Positions 54,826 to 64,000 of a stretch of 64,000 nucleotides of DNA are shown in pieces; the stretch's first letter is position 1; every line of letters starts with the position of its first letter. The translations under genes were made by a program, and so were the position numbers. The notes below the pieces were generated by a model. The model was given only the letters and a program-made list of their open reading frames with translations. It was not told the DNA's origin and searched no databases. Origin of the DNA: Propionispora hippei DSM 15287 (GTDB lineage: Bacteria > Bacillota > Negativicutes > Propionisporales > Propionisporaceae); contig NZ_FQZD01000004.1 of the NCBI RefSeq assembly GCF_900141835.1, forward strand, positions 186,001 to 250,000, written 5' to 3'.

Positions 54826-55021
54826 GTTATCGGCTTTATCGTGGAATTTATGCCTACTTGTTGATAGCACTAAATAATTTATCACTGTCATAATTTTGTC
54901 TTATTTGCACGATACACTTAGTTTAGGATTTATTTACCATTTAGGCTTAAAGTGAAGGGAGATGAAAGGAAAGCCGGTTGATGTGGTCCCGTTAGATCTT
55001 GAATTTTAAGGAGGAATCAGT

Positions 55022-55909
55022 TTGAAAAAAATATTCATCTTACTCTTAACATTATTTGCATCCTTGTTTTGGTCAGTAACGGCAAGTGCTGCCAGTTGGG
55101 GTTTTTATTATAATAGCGGTGACGTTTGGCGCCAGACTCATCATGACGATGCAGTGTCGGAAGAAAGGTTGCCATTTAAATGGTATGAACGGCGGGAAGT
55201 CTGGAACGGACACAATCAAATGAAAATTATCTATGATGTAAGATGGGGTGAAAAATTTCCTGGAACTCATGCCTATCGCTGGCATGATGATGCCGGTTTT
55301 TATCATCACGGGCAACAAGTGAAAGATGCCGTATTCTTTTATGATGATAATGACAGACTGGTTAGCGTCGGTTATTGGGCTAATGGGGTATTTATCCATT
55401 TCCGGGCTGATCATGCTTGTTATGAAAGTGCCGATCCATTCTTTGCAGAAGTGCGGCAGGGTATTGTTGCTGCGCCTGGCTGGCATGATACATACGATGG
55501 GGAGCGTTGGAACCATCATATGATCGCGTTAAAATCGATGGCCAATGGAAAATTCGTGACGGCTGAAAACGATGGAAGGTCAGCGTTGATTGCAAACCGG
55601 GACTGGGCGCGTGAATGGGAAACTTTTGAGATTGTGCATTTGGGCAATCATCAAATCGCTCTGCGTTCCGTGACTAATGGGAAATTTGTAAGCGCAGCTA
55701 ATGACGGTAATTCCCCCTTGATTGCAAACCGCAGCAAGATCGGCGAGTGGGAGACTTTCAAGATTGTTTATTTGGGCAATCGCCAAATCGCCCTTAAATC
55801 TATGGCAAATGGACAATTTGTATCGGCAGACCATGATGGCACTTCTTCCTTGATTGCCAATCGTGAGCGAGTGCGTAAATGGGAAACTTTTGAAGTGATT
55901 GATAATTAA
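55022..55909 (+). CDS. Secreted protein with C-terminal fascin-like beta-trefoil
   Basis: 295 residues; TTG start after AAGGAGG. Signal peptide (KKIFILLLTLFASLFWSVTASA). The middle domain of about 140 residues is rich in Trp/Tyr/His, with no recognised family. Three tandem repeats of about 44 residues follow (168-211, 212-255, 256-295), each with IAL(K/R)S, NG(K/Q)FV(S/T)A, DG.S.LIANR and WETF. Three such repeats make one beta-trefoil, as in fascin/actin-crosslinking-like and carbohydrate-binding domains, so it may bind glycan or another surface ligand. It interrupts the hfq-spoVK neighbourhood. Confidence 0.82.
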   Translation: MKKIFILLLTLFASLFWSVTASAASWGFYYNSGDVWRQTHHDDAVSEERLPFKWYERREVWNGHNQMKIIYDVRWGEKFPGTHAYRWHDDAGFYHHGQQVKDAVFFYDDNDRLVSVGYWANGVFIHFRADHACYESADPFFAEVRQGIVAAPGWHDTYDGERWNHHMIALKSMANGKFVTAENDGRSALIANRDWAREWETFEIVHLGNHQIALRSVTNGKFVSAANDGNSPLIANRSKIGEWETFKIVYLGNRQIALKSMANGQFVSADHDGTSSLIANRERVRKWETFEVIDN

Positions 55910-55960
55910 ATTTAATATAATCTTGTTTTTGAATAAGGATGCATAGTGTAAGTTTTTAGA

Positions 55961-55999
55961 AAAACTCTCCCCCACGAACTTTCGCGGCGGGGGAGTTTC
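55961..55999 (+). terminator. Terminator-like hairpin after the beta-trefoil gene
   Basis: AACTctCCCCC / GGGGGAGTT arms with a bulge and TTT following; imperfect but GC-strong. Confidence 0.55.
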
Positions 56000-56084
56000 C
56001 TAATTAAGGGATGCAGCGTTCACCAAAGTACAGGTGGGAGGTTACAATAATCTAAGAACTACAGATTTATTTCGCGCTGCATGT

Positions 56085-56215
56085 CCTGACGGAGCTTTTT
56101 CCGCCTGACTGCGTCAGCATAACTTTAAGATTGCCCGACTTTCCTGCGGTTGTGATTATTTTCAAAACGACGAAGAAATCTCTCGCCAGGCCGACAGCTT
56201 CATTTAATCAGCAGT
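56085..56215 (-). repeat. Interspersed repeat family 2, copy C
   Basis: Between the beta-trefoil gene and spoVK. On the minus strand: TGTCGGCC, GCGAGAGATTT (56185-56176 region), about 60 bases, then GCTGACGCAGTCA (56118-56106, identical to copy A) and GGCGGAAAAAGCTCCGTCAGGAC. No reading frame. Confidence 0.6.
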
Positions 56216-56292
56216 CTCCTATAATATCTTCAAGGGAAATAACACCTCGGTAAACAACTGCTCTTGCTAGTTAAGTAAAGTTTTTTAAGACT

Positions 56293-56324
56293 AGATGCTC
56301 CGGTTTTTCCGGAGCATCTGTTAC
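56293..56324 (+). repeat. Second copy of the hfq terminator (32-bp direct repeat)
   Basis: Identical over 32 bases to 54794-54825. Located 59 bases before spoVK, with no gene of its own to terminate. The 1.5-kb segment between the copies carries the beta-trefoil gene and repeat C. Confidence 0.9.
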
Positions 56325-56382
56325 ATTTTAGGGGGTAGCTGCGTATACTGTATATCACCGATAGACGGCGAGGTGAACAGTA

Positions 56383-57351
56383 ATGAAGTACATATATCCC
56401 CAGGAGGTCATTACAGCAATCGCCGCAGGCGATATATCGGCACTGGACGGTTTCCGGCAAATGCGGGATATGGATCAGCGGATGGATGCAGCTATGCGAA
56501 AACCTGTAAGCAGTAAACAAAAAGCTGAAGATAGCAGCAAAAAGATGGAAGAGATTTTGCGGGAATTGGATGCTCTCATTGGTCTGACCGAAGTGAAAAA
56601 ACTGGTTAGAGAAATATACGCTTTTCTGGAAATTCAAAAACGCCGGGAAAAGGAGCATTTAATTACCGAACCTTTGGTTTTGCACATGATTTTTAAAGGT
56701 AATCCCGGAACCGGCAAGACTACGGTGGCCCGTATTCTGGGAAAAGTTTTCTGTGAAATGGGTGTTTTAAGCCGTGGCCATTTGCTGGAAGTCGAGCGTG
56801 CCGATTTGGTCGGCGAATATATTGGACATACGGCGCAAAAAACCCGGGAGCAATTGAAAAAGGCCTATGGAGGAATTTTATTCATTGACGAGGCCTATTC
56901 ACTGGCGCGGGGCGGGGAAAAGGATTTTGGCAAAGAATCAATTGACGTGCTGGTAAAGGCCATGGAGGATCATAAAAATGAATTGATTCTGATATTAGCC
57001 GGCTATCGGGATGAAATGGACGGCTTTCTCCAAGCCAATCCGGGGCTACATTCCCGTTTTCCCATTCATATTAATTTCCTGGATTATACGCAGGAAGAAT
57101 TACTGGCTATTTCGGAACAGATGTGCAACAAACGTCAGTACCGGTTTACGAAGGAAGCAAAGCTGGCTTTATTAAGATTGCTGATCCGTCCTTCCAGTGA
57201 GAATGTAGAGCATTTTGGCAATGCCAGGACGGTTCGCAATATTATAGAAAGAGCAATCCGCCGGCAGGCGGTCAGGTTGATGGCCAAACAGGTCACAACC
57301 AGGGAGGATTTAGTTACGCTGGAAGCGGAAGACCTTCTGGAGGTGAAATAG
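56383..57351 (+). CDS. spoVK: SpoVK-like AAA ATPase (CbxX/CfqX family)
   Basis: 322 residues. LDALIGLTEVKKLVREIYAFLEIQKRR leads into the AAA core with FKGNPGTGKTTVARILG (Walker A), LVGEYIGHTAQKT, GGILFIDEAYSLARGG (Walker B) and an arginine-finger segment AMEDHKNELILILAGY. SpoVK in Bacillus is needed for spore maturation and lies beside hfq, as here. ATG at 56383 after CGAGGTGAAC. It heads a tight four-gene cluster. Confidence 0.9.
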   Translation: MKYIYPQEVITAIAAGDISALDGFRQMRDMDQRMDAAMRKPVSSKQKAEDSSKKMEEILRELDALIGLTEVKKLVREIYAFLEIQKRREKEHLITEPLVLHMIFKGNPGTGKTTVARILGKVFCEMGVLSRGHLLEVERADLVGEYIGHTAQKTREQLKKAYGGILFIDEAYSLARGGEKDFGKESIDVLVKAMEDHKNELILILAGYRDEMDGFLQANPGLHSRFPIHINFLDYTQEELLAISEQMCNKRQYRFTKEAKLALLRLLIRPSSENVEHFGNARTVRNIIERAIRRQAVRLMAKQVTTREDLVTLEAEDLLEVK

Positions 57352-57354
57352 AGC

Positions 57355-57954
57355 GTGCGGGAACTGGTGATTGTCGGCAGGCCTAATTCCGGTAAAACCA
57401 TGTTTGCCTTAAATTTTGCCGATTATTTGGGAAGCCGGACGGTGGATATAACGGCAAAGAGCTTTGACGGACTTATGACCTGCCGGCATTTTTCAATCGA
57501 AGAGGCCAAACGGGAACTATGCGCGATGACCTTGCATAAAACCCGTCTCGTGCAGTCTTTCGTCCTTAAAATTCCAATTGGCAAGACAACGGCCAATTTT
57601 ATGCTAACCGACACTTGTGGCATTAGTGAAAGTATTCACCCCGATGAAACTATCCGGCGGGGAATGGCCCAAACCCTAAAAATATTGCGATCAGCAGAAG
57701 GTATTTTACATATCGTTGATTTAACGGCTATCAGAGAGCATAATGCCGGGACTGAAATTGACCGGGAGATATATAGCTATGGCATGACGCGGCGCAATTA
57801 TGTCCTGTTGGCAAATAAGATTGATTTGCCTGTGGCAAGAGACTCCGTCAAAAGAATGCCAATGCTGTTTCCCGATACGCCGATATTAACTATATCGGCA
57901 CTTTATCTGCATGGTTTTAGAGAGGTGAAAAACTATGTTAGACATACTATCTGA
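57355..57954 (+). CDS. Small P-loop GTPase of unknown role
   Basis: 199 residues, GTG start three bases after spoVK. G1 IVGRPNSGKTMFA (residues 7-18), G3 LTDTCGISE, G4 ANKIDLP, G5-like ISALY, so a complete Era/TrmE-type G domain with no extra domain. The product is not one of the named ribosome GTPases. The next gene starts inside its last codons, so coupling is likely; a role linked to SpoVK or the membrane protein is inference. Confidence 0.82.
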   Translation: MRELVIVGRPNSGKTMFALNFADYLGSRTVDITAKSFDGLMTCRHFSIEEAKRELCAMTLHKTRLVQSFVLKIPIGKTTANFMLTDTCGISESIHPDETIRRGMAQTLKILRSAEGILHIVDLTAIREHNAGTEIDREIYSYGMTRRNYVLLANKIDLPVARDSVKRMPMLFPDTPILTISALYLHGFREVKNYVRHTI

Positions 57955-58522
57955 CTGGGTTAAAATGTTTCTGGCCGTTTTATTTTGTGCCGGCTCCATA
58001 AAGCTTGCCGATGACTATCTGGATTGCGAGGTGGATGAAAAAAGGCGGTATAAAAACTGGGCTGTCAGGCTGGGGCGGGGGACAATGTTTTATGCCTTGA
58101 TCAGTATGCTAATTGCCTCGGCGCTGCATAACGCCGTGAGTATCGGCTTATTCATGGGAAGCTATATGGTCGGCATGTTCCAGGACTTACACAATTCATT
58201 CCCCAGCCGCCTGACAGGCGCTCAGGAGTCAGTCGTAGCCTTTATACTTGGCGGTGTACTGGCCGGGTGGACGATGATGATTTTTTCACTTGTTTTTGTG
58301 TTCGCCGTGCAATTAATCGATGATTGTATTGATCTGAGGGCAGATGAACTGACCGGATATCGTAATCTGGCCTACCGGTTTGGTGTATTGGAAAGCATCT
58401 TAGCCGCTGCCTGTTGTCTGACCCTTGCCTGGATATTGGATCAAGCTGTATTCGAGCCTGTATTTTGTGGTGTAGCCTTATTTTATATAATAAATTATTA
58501 TTACCAGGAGGTATGCGCTTAG
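57935..58522 (+). CDS. Polytopic membrane protein with two UbiA-like Asp motifs
   Basis: 195 residues, overlapping the GTPase gene by 20 bases. About six hydrophobic segments. Two matching blocks: residues 26-48 (DDYLDCEVDEKRR YKNWAVRLG) and 129-150 (DDCIDLRADELTG YRNLAYRFG), i.e. DDxxDxxxDE, Y, N, A, R, G at identical spacing. Aspartate motifs of this shape bind Mg-diphosphate in UbiA prenyltransferases, but those have about 290 residues and different first and second motifs. It could be a minimal, internally duplicated relative; activity unknown. Confidence 0.75.
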   Translation: MLDILSDWVKMFLAVLFCAGSIKLADDYLDCEVDEKRRYKNWAVRLGRGTMFYALISMLIASALHNAVSIGLFMGSYMVGMFQDLHNSFPSRLTGAQESVVAFILGGVLAGWTMMIFSLVFVFAVQLIDDCIDLRADELTGYRNLAYRFGVLESILAAACCLTLAWILDQAVFEPVFCGVALFYIINYYYQEVCA

Positions 58523-58716
58523 TGATAGTATTGCTGGTACTTCTGTCGTTTTTGGCAGGATATTTGCTTGGCAAGCACCGGGGTGAACAAACTGGCTATG
58601 CCCGTGGTATGGCTGAGACGCGTTTGCTGTTGCGCCAGCAAACGTTGGAAACCGGCATCTGCAGCTTGTGCCGGCAGGATCGTATTGCAAAAGAATCTGA
58701 TAGTACGGAAGGATAA
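58522..58716 (+). CDS. Small single-pass membrane protein
   Basis: 64 residues from GTG 58522, which shares one base with the previous stop and lies about 10 bases after AGGAGG (an ATG at 58513 is too close). Hydrophobic N-terminus (IVLLVLLSFLAGYLLG), then a charged cytoplasmic tail with CSLC. Last gene of the spoVK cluster. Function unknown. Confidence 0.6.
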   Translation: MIVLLVLLSFLAGYLLGKHRGEQTGYARGMAETRLLLRQQTLETGICSLCRQDRIAKESDSTEG

Positions 58717-58827
58717 AAGTCAATAAATAGCTCCATAATTCTTTACGTTTTAGAAAAAGTTAGGTATGATGTAACTATCTCTAAATAAACAGGCGCCATT
58801 GCTGAATAAGAATAGGAGCGAACCCTT

Positions 58828-59272
58828 GTGCCAATATTACTGTTATCAATACTTGTAATTATTGTGGATCAATTGACTAAGTACTATATTCAAACCCATT
58901 TAGAGCCAGGCATGTCCATACCGGTTATTCCAAAGATTTTTCATATTACTTATGTTTTAAATCCGGGAGCGGCTTTTGGCATATTGGAGCACAAAACAGT
59001 TTTTTTTGTTTTGATAGCTACTCTCATGGTTGGGGCAGTCCTATATTTTTATCCTCGCATTCCCCGGGAGGATATTTTATTGCGGGCAGGAATTTGTCTC
59101 ATGACCGGCGGTGCGGTGGGTAATGTGATTGACCGGCTTAAGACCAGTTATGTGGTTGATTTTTTTGATTTTAGAATCTGGCCGGTTTTTAATGTGGCAG
59201 ATATCGCGATTGTGACCGGTGTGATTGTAATTATTATTGATATCATCTTTTTTAAAAAAGGACTGAACGAGA

Positions 59273-59280
<8 letters not shown>
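58828..59280 (+). CDS. lspA: Lipoprotein signal peptidase (SPase II)
   Basis: 150 residues, GTG start. Four membrane helices; LNPGAAFGI, the first catalytic-Asp region GGAVGNVIDRL...VVDFFDF, and FNVADIAIVTG with the second catalytic Asp. Cleaves signal peptides of prolipoproteins. Overlaps the next gene, giving the lspA-rluD-pyrR order of Bacillus. Confidence 0.96.
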
Positions 59281-60754
<1,474 letters not shown>

Positions 60755-60756
<2 letters not shown>

Positions 60757-60796
60757 AAATAAGTCGCCTTTCTAGTAGGGCGACTTATTTTTATTT
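60755..60796. terminator. Bidirectional terminator between pyrR and rqcH
   Basis: AAAAATAAGTCGCC / GGCGACTTATTTTT, symmetric A/T runs between converging genes. Confidence 0.92.
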
Positions 60797-60799
60797 CCG

Positions 60800-62563
60800 T
60801 TATTTTTCATTTTCTTTAAGCTTTTGTTGAACGGTCTGTTCGTCCGGGGGTGTCACATACAAGGTCTTTTGATGATCGTAAATGACAAATCCCGGTTTGG
60901 CACCGGTCGGTTTTTTTACATGGCGCCGCTTGGCAAAATCGACCGGAACATTGGAGGACTGCCGGGCTTTGCTAAAATAAGCTGCTAATTGCGCCGCTTC
61001 CCGAATGGTTTGTTCCAGTGGCGGCACTGTATCGGTCCGGAGAATGACATGAGACCCCGGAATATCTTTGGCATGGAACCATAAATCATCCGGTCGGGCC
61101 TGTTTACAGGTAAGCGCATCATTTTGATGGTTGTTCTTGCCGATCCAGATGATCGCTCCATTGCTTGACGCTACCTGTAAGGGCGCGGTTGGGGCCGTAG
61201 GAGAACGACGCTTCGCCGTTGGCTTAACATAGCCTGCCTGGGTAAGTTCCTGTTTGATCTCGGCTAATTCTGCCTGTAGGGAAGTATCGGCCAATGCCAC
61301 CTGAATGCTTTCCAGATAGGCTATTTCCTGGCGGCAATGGGAAAGCTGCTCGGCAAGCAAATTCTGAGCCCGCTTAAGCTTGTTATATTTTCCGTAGTAT
61401 GCCTGGGCGTTTTCCAAAATCGACATAGATGGGTCGAGCGGGATTATAGTGGTGTCCCCTTCGGTGAGGCTGTATATATTAGGCAGAACAATCTGTTCGC
61501 AGCGGGACGGCAGGGAATGATACAGATGGGCCATTAAAATGTCGGCGTACAGGCGGAGCTGGTCGCAGTCATTGGCATCGGCCAGTTCCTCGGTCAGCAC
61601 AGCAAGCTTACGTTTTTGTTTACTGATTTCACCGGCCAGCAGTTTTTCCACCATGATTTTTTCCGGCGGCTTTTGGGTTCCTTTTTGATCGCTGGAGAAT
61701 TCGAGCATTTGGCTCATAGTGGAAAAGGTTTGTCTTTGGCCTGTCGCAATGTGCTCCAGTTCAAAGGCAGCCATAGCGACGATACGGTTAGTCGCGTCTA
61801 TAACCAGCGACGGCTGCAGATCGTCTTCCTGTAGTAGTTTTCTAATGCTGTAAATTGCCTCGGATATGGCGTCAAGATCGGATTTGTCCAAAGCATCCAC
61901 CATAATATCGGCCGGAAGTCCGCTGCGCCAGACGATTTCCCGAGCTGTTACCGGACCTATGCCACTGGTGATTTTTACAATGGTCTTGGCCAGGGAAAGA
62001 CCGTTTTCCAGAGAAAGCTGTGCTATGAAATCGGGAATACTGCCGTGTAATAAATCATGTCCTAAAGGACCTGGGGGATATTCATACTGCCTGCCGGGAA
62101 GTACCTGCCGGTAAGAGCTTACATTTGCCCCAATACGGCGGATGGAATCAACAATCAGGTTATTTTGCGTAAAAATAATATTGCTGTGTTTACCCATCAG
62201 TTCAACGATCAGACGCTTGGTTACCAACTCGCCCCGTTCATTTCTAACATCGATGTCAATAAACACCGTACGGTCCAGGCCATGTTGGGAGAAGACTGCA
62301 ATGCGTCCGTCTTCCAGATGTTTGCGTAAGAGCATGCAAAACGCGGGCGGCGCCGCAGGATTTTCCGGCAGAGCGGCACTTATGTACATGCAGGGATTTT
62401 CCGGCTTAATACTAATCAATAAACGTATTGTTTCGTTTAGCTGCCGTACAAGCAAGGTCAGGGTATGTTTATCCGGTTGATAAATCCGATCAATCCGGCC
62501 GCCTGTTAAGGTTTGGTTAAGTTCTGTAATTAATAAGGATAAGGAAAAACCGTCAAGACTCAT
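60800..62563 (-). CDS. rqcH: RqcH / NFACT-family ribosome quality-control protein
   Basis: 587 residues, ATG at 62563. NFACT-N domain at the start (MSLDGFSLSLLITELNQTLTGGRIDRIYQPDKHTLTLLVR), helix-hairpin-helix and coiled-coil middle, and the C-terminal NFACT-R domain (WIGKNNHQNDALTCKQARPDDLWFHAKDIPGSHVILR). RqcH binds obstructed 50S subunits and adds poly-Ala tails with tRNA-Ala. Older annotation: fibronectin-binding protein A. Confidence 0.95.
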   Translation of the reverse strand: MSLDGFSLSLLITELNQTLTGGRIDRIYQPDKHTLTLLVRQLNETIRLLISIKPENPCMYISAALPENPAAPPAFCMLLRKHLEDGRIAVFSQHGLDRTVFIDIDVRNERGELVTKRLIVELMGKHSNIIFTQNNLIVDSIRRIGANVSSYRQVLPGRQYEYPPGPLGHDLLHGSIPDFIAQLSLENGLSLAKTIVKITSGIGPVTAREIVWRSGLPADIMVDALDKSDLDAISEAIYSIRKLLQEDDLQPSLVIDATNRIVAMAAFELEHIATGQRQTFSTMSQMLEFSSDQKGTQKPPEKIMVEKLLAGEISKQKRKLAVLTEELADANDCDQLRLYADILMAHLYHSLPSRCEQIVLPNIYSLTEGDTTIIPLDPSMSILENAQAYYGKYNKLKRAQNLLAEQLSHCRQEIAYLESIQVALADTSLQAELAEIKQELTQAGYVKPTAKRRSPTAPTAPLQVASSNGAIIWIGKNNHQNDALTCKQARPDDLWFHAKDIPGSHVILRTDTVPPLEQTIREAAQLAAYFSKARQSSNVPVDFAKRRHVKKPTGAKPGFVIYDHQKTLYVTPPDEQTVQQKLKENEK

Positions 62564-62745
62564 AAAAAATGCCTCCGAATGATTTGTCCCTAGTATATCA
62601 TGCAGGCTTTATACGGTCAAACAAGTGTTCAGCCCTGCCGACGGCCTGGTTATTGCCGGAGGGATAGGCGGTATTTGGTCTAATTACCTGTTTTTTCGAA
62701 TAACATGGGTATATGACCAATACTTAGCGAGGTGAACGGGCTGAT

Positions 62746-64000
62746 ATGGAACAGTGGCATAGGCGTACTGTAGACGAGATCATCGGATTTTGGCAAACTG
62801 AAGTTAACGAAGGTTTATCTTCTAAAGAAGTTAAAGAAAAATTGCAACGGTTTGGTTTTAATGAAATGGCAGCCCAGGAGAAAATAGCATGGTGGAAAAA
62901 ACTTGTAGCCCAGTTTCAGGATTTTATGGTGCTGGTATTGCTGGCAGCTACATTAATTTCAGCCTTTTTAGGGGAATTTGCCGATGCGGCCACTATCTTA
63001 ATTATTGTAATCATTAATGCCATTTTAGGTTTTGTACAGGAATATAGGGCCGAAAAATCCTTGCAAGCCTTACAGAAATTATCCGCACCAACCGCCAGAG
63101 TCCTTCGTAACGGAAATTTGCAGCAAATCCCGGCCAGGGAGCTTGTGCCTGGTGATATTCTGATTATAGAGACAGGCGACAAACTGGCTGCCGATTGCCG
63201 CTTGATAGAAACGAAAGGGCTGGAGATGGAAGAGGCTGCCTTAACCGGGGAATCGCTGCCTGTAAGTAAGACAGCAAGCTTGCTTTGCAATGAAACCAGT
63301 GCTTTGGGTGACCGGAAAAACATGGTGTACGCCGGTACAAGCGTCACCAGGGGGCGAGGGACCGCCATTGTTTGTGATACCGGCATGCGGACAGAAGTCG
63401 GACGCATCGCCGACATGCTCCAGGCGGCAGAACAGGAACCTACACCGCTGGAAATCAGGCTGGCCAAACTGGGGCACTTACTGGTCTGGGGTTGTCTGGC
63501 TGTCTGCCTGGTTGTAGTGCTTACTGGTATCTGGAAAGGGGAACCGCTTTTTTTAATGTGTATGGCGGGAATTAGTTTAGCGGTTGCCGCTATTCCGGAA
63601 GGCTTGCCGGCAATTGTGACAGTTTCCCTTGCTTTGGGTGTTCAGCGCATGATTCGCCGCAATGCAATTATCCGTAAACTGCCGGCGGTGGAGACGCTGG
63701 GTTGCACGACAGTAATCTGTTCGGATAAAACAGGCACGTTGACGCAAAATACCATGACGGTACGGCAGGTTTTCGCCGGGAGTCAGGCGTTTGAAGTGAC
63801 CGGAAACGGGTATGATATTAAAGGGGAATTTTTTCTTAATCAAGCCAAAGTAAACCTCCAACGGGAAAAAGCGCTGCAGGTATGCTTAACCGTTGGTGCT
63901 TTGTGCAATAACAGTGTTCTTAAACGCAATAATGTGGGCATCAGCGGCTTATGGCGCAGGGCTCAGGCCGATAGCTGGTCGATTGAAGGTGATCCCACCG
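62746..64000 (+). CDS. Calcium-type P-type ATPase, N-terminal part
   Basis: Incomplete: the frame starts at ATG 62746 after GAGGTGAAC and is still open at the window end (418 codons). Cation-ATPase N-domain ([41 protein letters not shown]), first membrane pair, actuator loop with LTGESLPV (Thr about 167), IPEGLPAIV in M4 (Pro about 284) and the phosphorylation site CSDKTGTLT (Asp about 327). The PEGLPA form is typical of P2A (PMR1/SERCA-like) Ca2+ pumps. Confidence 0.95.
   Translation, partial: MEQWHRRTVDEIIGFWQTEVNEGLSSKEVKEKLQRFGFNEMAAQEKIAWWKKLVAQFQDFMVLVLLAATLISAFLGEFADAATILIIVIINAILGFVQEYRAEKSLQALQKLSAPTARVLRNGNLQQIPARELVPGDILIIETGDKLAADCRLIETKGLEMEEAALTGESLPVSKTASLLCNETSALGDRKNMVYAGTSVTRGRGTAIVCDTGMRTEVGRIADMLQAAEQEPTPLEIRLAKLGHLLVWGCLAVCLVVVLTGIWKGEPLFLMCMAGISLAVAAIPEGLPAIVTVSLALGVQRMIRRNAIIRKLPAVETLGCTTVICSDKTGTLTQNTMTVRQVFAGSQAFEVTGNGYDIKGEFFLNQAKVNLQREKALQVCLTVGALCNNSVLKRNNVGISGLWRRAQADSWSIEGDPT

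Noticed and set aside
55523-55906. Tandem DNA repeat or CRISPR-like array
   Set aside because: The 132-base periodicity is coding: three protein repeats of a beta-trefoil with diverged codons.
62581-62745. Small gene between rqcH and the P-type ATPase
   Set aside because: No reading frame with a ribosome site; the 165 bases hold only the divergent promoter region, in which I could not pick a convincing -35/-10 pair.

Overview
The window is a chromosomal, housekeeping-rich segment of a spore-forming, diderm member of the Firmicutes, most likely a Negativicute of the Sporomusaceae type (Sporomusa/Pelosinus/Propionispora relatives). The basis is mixed. Gene order is that of the Bacillus/Clostridia comEC-yqe/yqf region and of the miaB-mutSL-miaA-hfq-spoVK region. 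Sporulation genes are present (gpr, spoIIP, yqfC, yqfD, spoVK). An LptA/OstA-type outer-membrane lipopolysaccharide transport protein is also present, which a monoderm would not carry. The genus is inference. No insertion sequence, prophage, integrase or CRISPR array is seen.

Layout. 1-5.6 kb: end of comEC, holA, rpsT (reverse), then gpr and spoIIP with predicted forespore (sigma-G) and mother-cell (sigma-E) promoters. 5.7-18.7 kb: lepA-hemW, then a CIRCE-controlled heat-shock operon, hrcA - archaeal-like (group III) chaperonin - grpE - dnaK - dnaJ, followed by prmA, rsmE, mtaB and a HIT protein. 18.7-22.3 kb: rpsU, yqeY, nfeD, floA and a small membrane protein. 22.4-24 kb: a HerA-like ATPase. 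24.2-33.3 kb: yqfC, yqfD, phoH, pgpH, ybeY, era, a DUF502 membrane protein, a CNNM/CorC-type protein, yqzL and recO. 33.4-37.1 kb: a UBA/DUF4342 protein and a glycine T-box in front of glyQ-glyS. 37.1-42.3 kb: an lptA-like gene, dgt, then dnaG-rpoD. 42.3-45.2 kb: four tRNA genes, trmK, nif3-like, and rnpB. 45.2-54.8 kb: nitroreductase (reverse), trxA, miaB, mutS, mutL, a RsmJ-like methyltransferase, miaA, hfq. 55-60.8 kb: a secreted beta-trefoil (fascin-like) protein, a spoVK-GTPase-membrane-protein cluster, lspA, a RluD-type pseudouridine synthase, pyrR. 60.8-64 kb: rqcH (reverse) and the start of a calcium-type P-ATPase running off the window.

The genes mostly serve information processing and quality control: protein folding, ribosome modification, tRNA modification, mismatch repair, replication initiation, and a layer of sporulation functions.

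The least ordinary content is non-coding or small. (i) There is a family of about 150-180 nt hairpin elements with a partly conserved loop, one of which sits inside helix P3 of the RNase P RNA. (ii) A second family of about 140 bp interspersed repeats has four copies, all intergenic. (iii) An archaeal-type chaperonin is embedded in the bacterial hrcA-dnaK operon. (iv) A small, pseudo-twofold membrane protein carries two UbiA-like aspartate motifs and is co-transcribed with a GTPase and SpoVK. (v) A secreted three-repeat beta-trefoil gene is bracketed by two identical 32-bp copies of the hfq terminator.
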